DNA from: HXMU1420-2 sp034670145 | Lineage (GTDB): Bacteria > Pseudomonadota > Alphaproteobacteria > Rhodobacterales > Rhodobacteraceae | Direction: 5' to 3' | DNA length: 64,000 nt | NCBI GenBank assembly: GCA_034670145.1 | Contig: JAXMOA010000002.1 | Span: forward strand, 124,001 to 188,000 | Shown here: positions 35,888 to 44,241 of the stretch, piece by piece | Layout: every line of letters begins with the position of its first letter | Numbering within the stretch: position 1 is the stretch's first letter | Notes under the pieces: generated by a model | Databases searched by the model: none | Told to the model about the DNA's origin: nothing | The model's input: only the letters and a program-made list of their open reading frames with translations | Position numbers and translations under genes: made by a program

Positions 35888-35906
35888 AGGTCAGCAATTA
35901 TGACCT
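35888..35906. promoter_or_regulatory. LysR-type operator candidate, AGGTCA-N7-TGACCT
   Basis: AGGTCA (35888-35893) and TGACCT (35901-35906) are perfect inverted arms with 7 bases between, and inside them T91-N11-A903 meets the T-N11-A rule of LysR boxes. The site lies in the intergenic region shared by the LysR gene and the oxidoreductase gene, about 70 bases before the latter's ATG. Confidence 0.5.
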
Positions 35907-35972
35907 AAAATCAGGCAAAACCAGCCTAGTTTACCAGCATAGGCCGGACCGACGGAGCAAACTGGAGGAAAC

Positions 35973-38900
35973 ATGGGTCAGCATTCAATTTCACTCAACG
36001 ATCGTTTCGATTTGGAAAAGAACCCGGTCTTGTTGAACGGGACACAGGCGCTTGTGCGGTTGATGCTGATGCAAAAGGAGCGTGACCGGGCCGCGGGGTT
36101 GAACACGGCGGGTCTGGTGACCGGATATCGCGGATCGCCCCTGGGTGCGGTGGATTTGCAGATGGTCCGGGCGGCCAAGCATCTGGCGGCCTCTGACGTG
36201 ACCTTCCAGCCTGGCCTGAACGAAGATCTGGCTGCGACGGCGATTTGGGGCAGCCAGCAGGCGGAGTTGCGTGGGGAAGGGCGCTACGATGGGGTCTTTG
36301 GCCTTTGGTATGGCAAGGGGCCGGGGGTGGACCGTTCGGGCGATGCGATGAAACATGCCAATATGGCAGGTACTTCGCAGCATGGCGGGGTGGTCATGGC
36401 GCTGGGGGATGATCACACGGGCGAAAGCTCGACCGTGTTGCATCAGTCGGAATGGGCGCTGTTGGATGCCTATATGCCTGTGGTCAGTCCGGCGGGGGTG
36501 CAGGAAATTCTGGACTACGGCATCTATGGCTTTGGTTTGTCACGGTTTTCCGGTCTGTGGACTGGGCTGAAGGTTATGAAGGACACGATTGAAACCACTG
36601 CGGTGGTGGATGGTCGGGCGGATCGCATGTCGCTGGTCCTGCCAGAGTTTGACATGCCGGCAGGTGGGCTCAACATCCGGCTGGTCGATGACCGCACGGA
36701 TCAGGAGGCGCGGGTGATCGACTATAAACGATTCGCCGCCGAGGCCTATTCGCATGCCAACAAGATGGACAAGCGCATGTGGGGCAAGCCCGGTGCGAAG
36801 ATCGGGATAGTCGCGGCGGGCAAAAACTGGCTGGATGTGATCCACGCCATGAGCCTGCTCAACATTGACGAAGCTGAGGCCGAGCGTCTGGGCATCACGC
36901 TTTATAAAGTCGGACAGACCTTTCCGCTGGATATGCGCGGTTTCAATGACTGGGCCGAAGATCTGGATCTGATTGTGGTTGTCGAGGAAAAACGCAAGCT
37001 GATCGAGGTGCAGATCAAGGAAGCCATTTTTGACGATCGCCGGGGCCGTCGCGTTTATGGCTGGTACAAAGGCGGGGCCGGGAGCCTGCACCGGGAAGAG
37101 CTGTTCCCGACCCGTGGTGCATTGGATCCGAACTGGATTGCCCAGAAGCTGGGCGAAATCCTGTGCGAAGAGGGGCGCGAGACCGACCGCATCTCTGCCG
37201 GTCTTCGGGCGCTGGACGAGTCCCGTCGCAATGACAACGCCGAAGAGATCGCGTCTCGGTTGCCCTATTTCTGCTCTGGCTGCCCGCACAACAGTTCGAC
37301 CAAAGTGCCGGACGGCAGCCGTGCCTATGCCGGGATCGGCTGTCACTTTATGGTTCAGTGGATGGACCGCGAAACACTGGGCTTTACGCATATGGGCGCG
37401 GAAGGGGTCAATTGGATCGGTGAGGCGCCGTTTTCCAAGACGCCGCATGTTTTCCAGAATCTGGGCGATGGCACCTATAATCACTCGGGTGTTCTGGCGA
37501 TCCGGGCGGCTCTCGCGGCGGGGACAAACATCACTTACAAGATTCTGTTCAACGATGCGGTTGCCATGACCGGAGGACAGGACAACGAAGGCGGTCTGTC
37601 GCCTCAGCGTATCGTTGCAGAGTTGCGCGCGATGGGTGTGCCGAATGTGGCGGTCGTCTATGATGAAAAGGAAGATGTGGATTTCGCCGCCTTCCCGCGT
37701 GACGTCAAAACCCATGAACGCGCGCAGCTGATGACGGTGCAAAAGGAATACTCCAAGCTGCCGGGGGTGTCTGCGATTGTCTATATCCAGACCTGTGCCG
37801 CCGAAAAGCGCCGCCGGCGCAAGCGGGGGACTTTTCCGGATATCGACAAGCGCGTCTTTATCAATACCGATGTCTGCGAAGGCTGTGGGGATTGCGGGGT
37901 GCAGTCCAACTGTGTCTCGATCGTGCCCAAGGAGACTGAACTGGGCCGCAAGCGTGCGATTGATCAATCCTCGTGCAACAAGGATTTTTCCTGTGTGAAA
38001 GGGTTCTGTCCGTCATTTGTGACCTTGGAAGGTGCTCAGGTTCGCAAGGACCCGACTCAGGAGCTGACCTTGCCGGAGATGGCGGCGCCGGAGCTGCCGC
38101 AGATTGATGGCACCTGGAATGTGGTGATCACCGGGGTCGGTGGCACCGGCGTTGTGACCATCGGTGCGGTTCTGGCGCAGGCGGCGCAGATTGACGGCAA
38201 AGGAGCCGGCATGATGGAGATGGCCGGGCTGGCCCAAAAGGGCGGCGCGGTGCATATCCATTGCCGTCTGGCCGAAAGCCCGGAAGATATCAGCGCTATC
38301 CGGGTGTCCACGGGCGAGGCTGATGCCTTGATCGGCGGGGATCTGGTGGTCAGCGCGGGGGCCAAGACCCTGGGCCTGACCAAGACCGGGCGCACGGGGG
38401 CTGTGGTCAACAGTCATGAGATCATCACGGGCGACTTTACCCGCGACACCGAATTCACGATCCCGGCGGACCGGATGAGCCTGGCGCTCCAGGCGCGTTT
38501 GCAGGAGCGGGTTGCGCTGTTTGATGCCTCGGATCTGGCCAAGGCGACGCTGGGCGACAGTATCTTTTCCAATATGATGATTTTTGGCGCGGCCTGGCAG
38601 CAGGGGTTGCTTCCTCTGTCGCATGGTTCGATCACGGCGGCCATCGAGTTGAATGGCGCTGCTGTGGAACGCAATCTGCGCGCATTTGAGATCGGGCGTT
38701 GGGCGGTTTTGCATCCGACCGAGGCGCAGCGGATGCTGGCGCCGAATGTGATCGCTTTGCCCAAGACATTGGAAGAGCAGATTGATTTCCGGGCCGAGCA
38801 GTTGCGCGGGTATCAGGGCCGTCGGCTGGCCAAACGTTATCGCAAGATGCTGGACACGATTTCTGATCCGCGGTTGCGCGGTGCGGTTGCGCGCGGCTAT

Positions 38901-39392
38901 CACAAGCTGCTGAGCTACAAAGATGAATATGAGGTCGCGCGCCTGCTGCTGGGGTCGCGTGAAAAAGCCGCAGCCGAGTTTGATGGGGCGTTCAAGATGA
39001 CCTATAATCTGGCGCCGCCGATCCTGAGCAAAAAGGGGCCAGATGGGCGCCCGGCCAAGCGGGAGTTCGGGGAATGGCTGACCCCGATGCTGAAGCTTTT
39101 GTGCAAGATGAAGGGGCTGCGGGGCACGCCTTTGGATGTGTTCGGATATACGGACGAACGCCGGATGGAGCGCCGTTTGATCAAAGAGTATGAAAGCGAT
39201 ATCAAGGCGTTGGATGGTAAGGTGAATGCGGATACCGTCGATGCGGCCTGCGCTTTGGCGGAATTGCCCATGGATATTCGCGGGTTTGGTCCGGTCAAGT
39301 TGGCCAATCAGGCCAAGGCGGCCAAACGCCGGGAAGAGATCCTGGCCAGTTTGCGCGATGCGGGGAAATCCATGGCCAAGGCGGCCGAATAA
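35973..39392 (+). CDS. Indolepyruvate ferredoxin oxidoreductase, fused single-chain
   Basis: A 1139-residue enzyme that oxidatively decarboxylates aryl or other 2-oxo acids to acyl-CoA with ferredoxin. In order it has a pyrimidine-binding and linker part (about 1-420), a thiamine-diphosphate core (about 440-610, with GDGTYNHSG and NDAVAMTGGQDNEGG), a ferredoxin-like Cys region (about 632-685, VCEGCGDCGVQSNC and CNKDFSCVKGFCPS), and the gamma domain from about 713 (GVGGTGVVTIGAVLAQ). A helical C-terminal extension follows. GGAGG precedes the ATG. The one-piece architecture is usual in Proteobacteria. Confidence 0.93.
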   Translation: MGQHSISLNDRFDLEKNPVLLNGTQALVRLMLMQKERDRAAGLNTAGLVTGYRGSPLGAVDLQMVRAAKHLAASDVTFQPGLNEDLAATAIWGSQQAELRGEGRYDGVFGLWYGKGPGVDRSGDAMKHANMAGTSQHGGVVMALGDDHTGESSTVLHQSEWALLDAYMPVVSPAGVQEILDYGIYGFGLSRFSGLWTGLKVMKDTIETTAVVDGRADRMSLVLPEFDMPAGGLNIRLVDDRTDQEARVIDYKRFAAEAYSHANKMDKRMWGKPGAKIGIVAAGKNWLDVIHAMSLLNIDEAEAERLGITLYKVGQTFPLDMRGFNDWAEDLDLIVVVEEKRKLIEVQIKEAIFDDRRGRRVYGWYKGGAGSLHREELFPTRGALDPNWIAQKLGEILCEEGRETDRISAGLRALDESRRNDNAEEIASRLPYFCSGCPHNSSTKVPDGSRAYAGIGCHFMVQWMDRETLGFTHMGAEGVNWIGEAPFSKTPHVFQNLGDGTYNHSGVLAIRAALAAGTNITYKILFNDAVAMTGGQDNEGGLSPQRIVAELRAMGVPNVAVVYDEKEDVDFAAFPRDVKTHERAQLMTVQKEYSKLPGVSAIVYIQTCAAEKRRRRKRGTFPDIDKRVFINTDVCEGCGDCGVQSNCVSIVPKETELGRKRAIDQSSCNKDFSCVKGFCPSFVTLEGAQVRKDPTQELTLPEMAAPELPQIDGTWNVVITGVGGTGVVTIGAVLAQAAQIDGKGAGMMEMAGLAQKGGAVHIHCRLAESPEDISAIRVSTGEADALIGGDLVVSAGAKTLGLTKTGRTGAVVNSHEIITGDFTRDTEFTIPADRMSLALQARLQERVALFDASDLAKATLGDSIFSNMMIFGAAWQQGLLPLSHGSITAAIELNGAAVERNLRAFEIGRWAVLHPTEAQRMLAPNVIALPKTLEEQIDFRAEQLRGYQGRRLAKRYRKMLDTISDPRLRGAVARGYHKLLSYKDEYEVARLLLGSREKAAAEFDGAFKMTYNLAPPILSKKGPDGRPAKREFGEWLTPMLKLLCKMKGLRGTPLDVFGYTDERRMERRLIKEYESDIKALDGKVNADTVDAACALAELPMDIRGFGPVKLANQAKAAKRREEILASLRDAGKSMAKAAE

Positions 39393-39495
39393 TGTAGAAG
39401 GCCGGGCACGCCGCAGGGTGTCACATAGCTGTCACCTACTCTAGGCAAATTCGCCGGACGTCTTATATTGGAACGCGCTTAAACGGGAGTTTGTT

Positions 39496-40374
39496 ATGTC
39501 TTCGCGCCATCATGTTGTTCGTGACATCAGTTATTCCCACTCTGCCGAGACCAAAGGCGGCAAGGCGATGATCCGGTTGATGGAGAATTCCACGGGCCGC
39601 CTGCGTCTGATCAAGCGCGCTGACGGGTATGAGCAAGAGGTCGCGAATGGGCGCGATTTCTGGAGCGTGATGATCGAACGGTATGGGTTGGAATTGGATA
39701 TTGTCGGAGGCGCTCTGGGCAATATTCCCAAAGAGGGGCCGCTGGTCCTGATTGCCAATCATCCCTATGGCATCCTGGATGGGATGATGATGGGCTACAT
39801 CCTGAACGCGGTTCGGGGCGATTTTCGTATTCTGGCTCATCAGATCTTTCGCAAGGCTGAGGATCTGAGCCGGATCGTTTTGCCGATTTCTTTTGATGAC
39901 AACAAGGAATCGCGGCGGTTGAACATCGAGACGCGCAAGACGGCGTTGAGTTATCTGGCGCAGGGCGGTGCGATTGGGGTGTTCCCGGGAGGAACGGTCA
40001 GCACTGCGGCCAAGCCATTCTCCAAGCCGATGGATCCGGGCTGGCGGGGGTTTACCGCGCGGATGATCGGCAAATCGGACGCCACGGTGGTGCCTGTGTT
40101 TTTCGACGGGCATACCAGCCGCATGTTCCAGATCGCCAGCCATTTGCACAACACGTTGCGCATGGGCTTGCTGATCAAGGAATTCCGCAAGCGTGTGGAT
40201 ACGCCGGTCCGCGTTGTTATCGGTGAGCCGATTGGCCGGGATCAGTTGGATCCCTTGGCCAAGGATTCGCGGCAGATGATGGAATTTCTGCGCACATCAA
40301 CCTATCGCTTGTCGCCGACGCCAATCGACCCTATGCATCGGGGGTTTGAGTTCGAGGAGCGCCACCGCGCCTAA
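39496..40374 (+). CDS. Lysophospholipid acyltransferase-family protein
   Basis: A 292-residue PlsC-like acyltransferase. The catalytic block reads NHPYGILDG, so the His and Asp are separated by five residues (HX5D) rather than the four of classical PlsC. This variant is typical of the COG3176/OlsA-like branch. The second motif is VFPGGTVST, and FDGHTSRMFQ follows. No signal or clear transmembrane helix is seen, so it is probably membrane-associated. It transfers acyl chains to a lysolipid or ornithine lipid precursor, by family inference. It is followed 6 bases later by murI. Confidence 0.8.
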   Translation: MSSRHHVVRDISYSHSAETKGGKAMIRLMENSTGRLRLIKRADGYEQEVANGRDFWSVMIERYGLELDIVGGALGNIPKEGPLVLIANHPYGILDGMMMGYILNAVRGDFRILAHQIFRKAEDLSRIVLPISFDDNKESRRLNIETRKTALSYLAQGGAIGVFPGGTVSTAAKPFSKPMDPGWRGFTARMIGKSDATVVPVFFDGHTSRMFQIASHLHNTLRMGLLIKEFRKRVDTPVRVVIGEPIGRDQLDPLAKDSRQMMEFLRTSTYRLSPTPIDPMHRGFEFEERHRA

Positions 40375-40380
40375 AATGAC

Positions 40381-41190
40381 ATGCCAGTTGGTATTTTTGA
40401 TTCCGGCCTGGGCGGCCTGACCGTCCTTGAAAAGGCGCAGCAGCGATTGCCAGAAACGGAGTTTCTGTATTTCGCGGACAGCGCCAACGCGCCCTATGGG
40501 GTGCGCACAGGCGATAATATCCATGCGTTGACCAAGGCGGCCGTGGAAAGCCTGTGGGCGCGGGGCTGTAATCTGGTGATTTTGGCCTGCAACACGGCCA
40601 GTGCCGCAGCGCTGCGGCGGATGCAGGTGGCCGGTGTGCCGGAGGGGAAGCGCGTGTTGGGCGTTTTTGTTCCGCTGATCGAGGCGCTGACAGAGCGCCA
40701 GTGGGGCGATAACTCGCCCCCGCGCGAAGTGGCGACGAAACATGTGGCGGTGTTTGCGACGCCTGCGACCGTGGCCAGCCGGGCGTTTCAGCGGGAACTG
40801 GCGTTTCGGGCGATCGGGGTGGATGTTGAGTCCCAGGCCTGTGGTGGCGTGGTTGATGCGATCGAAGAGGGTGACATGATCCTGGCCGAGGCGCTGGCGC
40901 GCAGCCATGTCGAAGCGCTGCGCCGCAAGATGCCTCATCCGCAGGCCGCGATTTTGGGTTGCACGCATTACCCTTTGTTACGCTCTGTGTTTCAGGACGC
41001 GCTGGGGGAGGATGTTTCCTTGTTCAGCCAGCCGGATCTGGTGGCCGAAAGTCTGGCTGATTACCTGCAACGCCATCCAGAGATGGAAGGCGAAGGGCCC
41101 GGCGGATACCTGACGACGGGTGATCCTGCGCGCGTGAGCGACGGCGCGACGCTGTTTCTCCGACGAAGAATCCAATTCGAAGCAGCGTGA
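40381..41190 (+). CDS. murI: Glutamate racemase
   Basis: A 269-residue cofactor-independent racemase that supplies D-glutamate for peptidoglycan. The two catalytic cysteines are C70 (ILACNTASA) and C194 (ILGCTHYPLL), and the N-terminal GIFDSGLGGLTVL and FADSANAPYG are family hallmarks. It begins 6 bases after the acyltransferase stop and is followed by argC at 66 bp, so it may lie in a longer operon. Confidence 0.95.
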   Translation: MPVGIFDSGLGGLTVLEKAQQRLPETEFLYFADSANAPYGVRTGDNIHALTKAAVESLWARGCNLVILACNTASAAALRRMQVAGVPEGKRVLGVFVPLIEALTERQWGDNSPPREVATKHVAVFATPATVASRAFQRELAFRAIGVDVESQACGGVVDAIEEGDMILAEALARSHVEALRRKMPHPQAAILGCTHYPLLRSVFQDALGEDVSLFSQPDLVAESLADYLQRHPEMEGEGPGGYLTTGDPARVSDGATLFLRRRIQFEAA

Positions 41191-41256
41191 TCCGTGGCCA
41201 TTCCGTTAAAACGGATATGGCCGAAAAATATGAATTCCTATATGTAAAGGTCTGAT

Positions 41257-42285
41257 ATGACCCATAAAATCGCAATTCTTGGTGCCTCTGGTTATACCGG
41301 TGCCGAACTGGTCCGGCTGATTGCTGGACACCCGAATATGGAGATCGTCGCGCTGTCGGCGGATCGTAAGGCCGGTCAGGAGATGGCGCAGGTGTTCCCT
41401 TTCTTGCGGCACCTGTCTTTGCCGACCTTGTGCCGGATCGAGGATATTGATTTTGCCGAGGTCGACCTGTGTTTTTGCGCGTTGCCGCACAAAACCAGTC
41501 AGGATGTGATCAGCAAACTGCCCGCCACGTTGAAGATTGTCGATCTGTCGGCGGATTTTCGGTTGCGGGATCCGGCGGCCTATGAGGCCTGGTATGGCAA
41601 CCCGCACAGCGCCCTCGCGCAACAGGAAGAGGCGGTTTACGGCCTGACCGAGTTTTATCGGGACGATATCCGCAAGGCGCGGCTGGTGGCGGGGACCGGG
41701 TGCAACGCGGCGACCGGACAATATGCCCTGCGGCCGCTGATTTCGGATGCGGTGATTGATCTGGACAATATCGTCATCGACATGAAATGCGCCGTGAGCG
41801 GGGCGGGCCGGTCTCTGAAGGAGAACCTGCTGCATGCGGAGTTGAGCGAGGGCTATCATGCCTATGCTCTGGGCAGCACGCATCGGCATCTGGGCGAGTT
41901 CGATCAGGAGTTTTCGGCCTTGGCCGGGCGGCCGGTGGAGGTGCAGTTCACACCGCATCTGATGCCTGCGAACCGGGGTATTCTGGCCACGGTCTATGTG
42001 TCTGGGAATGCGGCCGAGATTTATCAAAAGCTGAGCCAGGCCTATGCGCAAGAGCCATTTGTGATCATGCTGCCAATGGGTGCGGCGCCGAGCACGCATG
42101 ACGTCCGCGGGTCGAATTTCTGCCATATTGGCGTTGTGGCGGATCGCAAGCCGGGGCGGGCGATCATTGTCACGGCTCTGGACAATTTGACCAAGGGCAG
42201 TTCAGGGCAGGCCTTGCAGAATGCCAATCTGATGTTAGGTGAAGACGAAAGATTGGGTCTGATGGGAGCGGCGCTGTTTCCGTGA
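41257..42285 (+). CDS. argC: N-acetyl-gamma-glutamyl-phosphate reductase
   Basis: A 342-residue NADPH-dependent reductase of arginine synthesis. The Rossmann motif is ILGASGYTGAELVRL, and the active cysteine is C149 in AGTGCNATGQYALRP. SAVSGAGRS-like (KCAVSGAGRSLKENLL) and PHLMPANRGI blocks confirm the type 1 family. The length is usual. AAAGG precedes the ATG. A stem-loop follows its stop (42297-42325). Confidence 0.95.
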   Translation: MTHKIAILGASGYTGAELVRLIAGHPNMEIVALSADRKAGQEMAQVFPFLRHLSLPTLCRIEDIDFAEVDLCFCALPHKTSQDVISKLPATLKIVDLSADFRLRDPAAYEAWYGNPHSALAQQEEAVYGLTEFYRDDIRKARLVAGTGCNAATGQYALRPLISDAVIDLDNIVIDMKCAVSGAGRSLKENLLHAELSEGYHAYALGSTHRHLGEFDQEFSALAGRPVEVQFTPHLMPANRGILATVYVSGNAAEIYQKLSQAYAQEPFVIMLPMGAAPSTHDVRGSNFCHIGVVADRKPGRAIIVTALDNLTKGSSGQALQNANLMLGEDERLGLMGAALFP

Positions 42286-42296
42286 GGGAGGCGGGG

Positions 42297-42325
42297 AGGC
42301 TTTGAATACGGTATTCGAAGCCTTT
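42297..42325 (+). terminator. Palindromic stem-loop after argC
   Basis: AGGCTTTGAATAC (42297-42309) is nearly the reverse complement of GTATTCGAAGCCT (42311-42323), with one G-T wobble, and three T lead out. It starts 12 bases after the argC stop. The T-run is short, so termination may be partial and allow read-through to ccmE. Confidence 0.55.
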
Positions 42326-42377
42326 CCGGTCTGGTCTCTGGCGTCATGGTTTGGATCAAAAGGGAGCAGAGGTGGCG

Positions 42378-42824
42378 ATGAAAACGCTTAAGAAGCAACG
42401 GCGCATTCAGGTGATTGTTCTGGCTTGTGTCGCCTTGGTGTTGTCGACGGCCATGATCGGGTATGCGATGCGCGATGGCATCAATTTCTTTCGTGCGCCA
42501 TCACAGATTCTGGCGGAACCGCCTGCGGCAACCGAGGTGTTTCGGATTGGCGGTTTGGTCGAGGAAGGCTCGGTGCAGCGGGGTGAGGGCGAGGCGATCC
42601 GATTTTCGGTGACGGATGGTGGGGCTTCGGTTCCGGTTGTGTATACCGGGGTTTTGCCGGATCTGTTTTCTGAGAACGAGGGGATGGTTGGCACCGGTCG
42701 CTACGTGAACGGTGTATTTGAAGCCACTGAAATTCTTGCGAAACACGATGAGAGTTACATGCCCAAGGAAGTTGTGGACGCGCTGAAGGAGCAGGGCGTC
42801 TATAAGGGTGAAGAAGACAGCTGA
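42378..42824 (+). CDS. ccmE: Cytochrome c maturation protein CcmE (haem chaperone)
   Basis: A 148-residue membrane-anchored periplasmic haem chaperone. An N-terminal transmembrane helix spans about 10-31. The covalent haem-binding histidine is H123 in AKHDESYMPKE with Y127 nearby. The start at 42378 follows AGAGG. In the Ccm pathway it carries haem from CcmC to the CcmF/H ligase, encoded 1.4 kb downstream. The endolysin/holin pair lies in between. Confidence 0.95.
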   Translation: MKTLKKQRRIQVIVLACVALVLSTAMIGYAMRDGINFFRAPSQILAEPPAATEVFRIGGLVEEGSVQRGEGEAIRFSVTDGGASVPVVYTGVLPDLFSENEGMVGTGRYVNGVFEATEILAKHDESYMPKEVVDALKEQGVYKGEEDS

Positions 42825-42882
42825 GGCTGGTTCGCCGTCGGATTGCGGCGGGCTGTGGCGCTGGTTTCAGTGCGCCTGACGG

Positions 42883-42907
42883 CGCCGCCTTCGGCGAGAG
42901 TATTTTT
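42883..42907 (+). terminator. Stem-loop and T-run after ccmE
   Basis: CGCCG (42883-42887) pairs with CGGCG (42892-42896) around CCTT, followed by AGAGTATTTTT. Elements of this CGCCTTCGGCG-AGTATTTTT form recur at gene ends in Rhodobacteraceae genomes, as I recall. It lies 59 bases after the ccmE stop. Confidence 0.65.
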
Positions 42908-42996
42908 CCCAAAAAGAAGTGGCAACGCGCGCTGAGTTCAGACCGTGTTGAAGACCGTTTGAAATGTTTGTCCCATGATCCGGTGTGGAGGGCATG

Positions 42997-43608
42997 ATGC
43001 AAACAGTACGGGATATAGCCAAAGACATTGTGGCGCGGGAGGGGGGATTCGTGAATGATCCCGATGATCCCGGTGGGGCCACCAAATATGGTGTGACAAT
43101 TCATACGATGCGCCGCCTGGGGCTGGACCTGACCGGGGACGGGCGGGTTGGCGTGGCGGATGTGCGGGCGCTGACGCGGGCCCGGGCCGAGGATATTTTT
43201 GTGGCGCATTACTTTGAGTCGCCGCAGGTTTCGCGCCTGCCCAATGCGTTACAGGCCAGTGTGTTTGACATGTATGTGAATGCGGGCGGCAATGCTGTCA
43301 AAATCCTGCAACGGTTGTTGCGGGATATGGGGTTTGATGTGACGGTTGACGGTGCGATTGGCCCTCAGACCATCAATGCGACCGAAGAGGCCGCGCGCCC
43401 GGATCCGATTGCCTTGCGGGATGCCTATGGGGTGGCCCGGCGCAACTACTACTTTCGCCTGGCGGACCGGCGGCCAGCCAGCCGCAAATATGCGCGCACC
43501 CGGGCCGGCGGCAAAGGTGGGTGGATCAAGCGCGCGGAGGCGTTTTTGTCACCGCGCTATCATCTGAGCGATGCAGGGTTTCAGAAAAGGGTAGCGGCAT
43601 GGGGCTGA
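42997..43608 (+). CDS. Glycoside hydrolase family 108 endolysin (GTA release type)
   Basis: A 203-residue peptidoglycan hydrolase. The catalytic Glu is E15 in the GH108 motif VAREGGFVNDPDDPGGATKYGVT, and the C-terminal part (about 100-180) is a predicted peptidoglycan-binding type 3 domain (VDGAIGPQTINA). The start at 42997 is 5 bases from GGAGG. The gene overlaps by 10 bases a three-helix holin gene of the GTA type. In Rhodobacter capsulatus a comparable endolysin/holin pair releases gene transfer agent particles by lysing the cell. Confidence 0.87.
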   Translation: MQTVRDIAKDIVAREGGFVNDPDDPGGATKYGVTIHTMRRLGLDLTGDGRVGVADVRALTRARAEDIFVAHYFESPQVSRLPNALQASVFDMYVNAGGNAVKILQRLLRDMGFDVTVDGAIGPQTINATEEAARPDPIALRDAYGVARRNYYFRLADRRPASRKYARTRAGGKGGWIKRAEAFLSPRYHLSDAGFQKRVAAWG

Positions 43609-44174
43609 TTGGTGGGTTGATCGAGCTGTTGTTTGGCGGCGGGCGCAATGTGATCAAGGAGACGGCCGAGGTTTTTCGCGAGAATGCGGAGGCGGGTGCG
43701 GAACGCTCTGTCGGTGTGCAGCAGGCGACGTTGGCGCAGTATTCAGCAGAGTTTGGAGGCAAAACCACCGGGTTTGATCGGTTCATGGACGGGATCAATC
43801 GTCTGCCGCGCCCGGCGCTGGCGCTGGGAACGCTGGGTCTGTTTGTGGCGGCCATGACCGATCCGGTCTGGTTTTCAGAGCGGATGCAGGGGCTGGCCTT
43901 GGTGCCCGAGCCGCTTTGGTGGCTGTTGGGGGTGATCGTCAGCTTTTACTTTGGCGCGCGGCATCAGTTCAAATCCCAAAGCTTCCAGCGTGAGATTGCG
44001 CAAACCATGGCCCGCACGCCGGATGTGGTGGAGAATCTGTCCCGGCTCAAGTCGCTGAGCGCACAGACGCCGGGCGCGGCGGATCCGGGGCCGGATGCGA
44101 GCCTGACGCTGGCGGCGGTCGCGCCGTCCGACAATCCGGCGCTGGATGACTGGCGGGCGCTGCGCGCCGCATGA
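43599..44174 (+). CDS. Three-TM holin of gene transfer agent type
   Basis: A 191-residue protein of the GTA holin 3TM family. Residues 3-13 form a short hydrophobic start (LIGGLIELLFGGG). Two clear transmembrane segments (about 74-88 and 107-124, the latter LWWLLGVIVSFYFGARHQ) lie in the middle, and a polar Ala/Pro-rich tail follows. It overlaps the endolysin gene, so the two are translationally coupled. It would permeabilise the inner membrane to let the endolysin reach the wall. The rest of the GTA structural cluster is not in this window. Confidence 0.82.
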   Translation: MGLIGGLIELLFGGGRNVIKETAEVFRENAEAGAERSVGVQQATLAQYSAEFGGKTTGFDRFMDGINRLPRPALALGTLGLFVAAMTDPVWFSERMQGLALVPEPLWWLLGVIVSFYFGARHQFKSQSFQREIAQTMARTPDVVENLSRLKSLSAQTPGAADPGPDASLTLAAVAPSDNPALDDWRALRAA

Positions 44175-44241
44175 TCGCAGTTGCGTGACTGCGTCGTGAC
44201 GCCCATTGGCCGCCCGCCCCGGGCGGTCTATACTGTTATTC

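Noticed and set aside
42997..44174. Prophage remnant
   Set aside because: Endolysin and holin stand alone between ccm genes, with no integrase, capsid or att-like repeats. The holin type is the gene transfer agent one.
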